Source of the DNA: Staphylococcus equorum
GTDB lineage: Bacteria > Bacillota > Bacilli > Staphylococcales > Staphylococcaceae
Length of the DNA: 33,837 bases
Assembly: GCF_001747895.1 (NCBI RefSeq)
Contig: NZ_LNNB01000011.1
Coordinates: 1 to 33,837 of the forward strand
Direction of reading: 5' to 3'
Below, piece by piece: positions 33,729 through 33,837 of this stretch. A model generated the notes under the pieces. The model saw only the letters and a list, made by a program, of their open reading frames with translations, made no database searches and was not told where the DNA came from. The translations under genes and the position numbers were made by a program. Position 1 is the stretch's first letter. Each line of letters opens with the position of its first letter.

Positions 33729-33813
33729 CTCAATCAAATAATATAGTTTGATATGAGTGATTGCTTAGTTACTATTCTAACATAGGCGGAATGGTTTAGT
33801 GAGTAATTACTCA
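33729..33813. promoter_or_regulatory. Dyads upstream of the ribbon-helix-helix gene (copy B)
   Basis: Imperfect repeat at 33731-33757 and the palindrome TGAGTAATTACTCA at 33800-33813. Behind it only 20 bases of the GC-rich hairpin remain before the window ends. Confidence 0.55.
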
Positions 33814-33837
33814 TGATTCAACGCGCACATTTTTGCG

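Larger units (their letters stand above)
16953..33837. repeat. Plasmid unit, copy B (lacks the last 67 bases)
   Basis: This is a direct tandem repeat of copy A. It ends at the base equivalent to copy A 16885, inside the right arm of an 11-bp hairpin, so 67 bases are missing compared with a full second unit. It is either a true head-to-tail dimer or a duplicated assembly of a small circle. Confidence 0.97.

Overview
The window is almost exactly two head-to-tail copies of one 16,952-base unit. Copy A is 1-16952. Copy B is 16953-33837 and stops 67 bases short of a full second unit. Every gene recurs at an offset of exactly +16,952, and every stretch I compared was identical. The simplest reading is a circular plasmid of about 17 kb that is either present as a dimer or was written out twice by an assembler. 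The AT-rich sequence, the pC221/pS194-type mobilization genes, the Rep_3 initiator with 22-bp iterons and the cop/czr metal genes point to Staphylococcus, probably a coagulase-negative species (inference).

Layout of one unit, in copy A coordinates. The backbone starts with oriT and the mobC-mobD-mobA-mobB cluster (1-2165). It is followed by a gene-poor stretch holding two decayed remnants of Rep_3 genes and an iteron origin (2166-3787). Next come the replication initiator gene (3788-4648), a 28-bp perfect inverted repeat, a row of 10-bp repeats, and an HTH/coiled-coil protein that could be a single-protein partition factor (4820-5335). On the minus strand follows an MFS exporter (5837-7060). 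A zinc/cobalt/cadmium module then encodes a CzrA-like sensor and a CDF exporter (7590-8899).

The copper module (9024-13211) contains a decayed tRNA-Cys copy, a CopY-type promoter, an intact tRNA-Cys, a second CopY-type promoter, copY, copA, a glutaredoxin-like gene, a terminator, a CsoR-type operator and copZ. The region from 13212 to 13950 holds no gene, only a short element with terminal inverted repeats and a terminator. The rest is on the minus strand: an alpha/beta hydrolase (13951-14772), a caspase-like protease (14906-15877) preceded by a TIR-domain protein (15893-16258), and a second MobC-like ribbon-helix-helix protein (16374-16748) facing oriT from the other side.

The genes form a mobilizable backbone with exchangeable cargo. 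Metal efflux (CzrA/CDF; CopY/CopA/CopZ) is joined by possible drug functions (MFS, hydrolase) and an anti-phage pair. The TIR plus caspase pair fits the caspase-effector (type IV) class of Thoeris defence. Three 29-bp sites resembling XerC/XerD dif sites lie downstream of the 3' ends of the MFS, hydrolase and caspase genes, which suggests module exchange by the host Xer recombinase. The most unusual feature is a complete tRNA-Cys gene placed just downstream of a copper-responsive promoter, which may make a tRNA copper-inducible.
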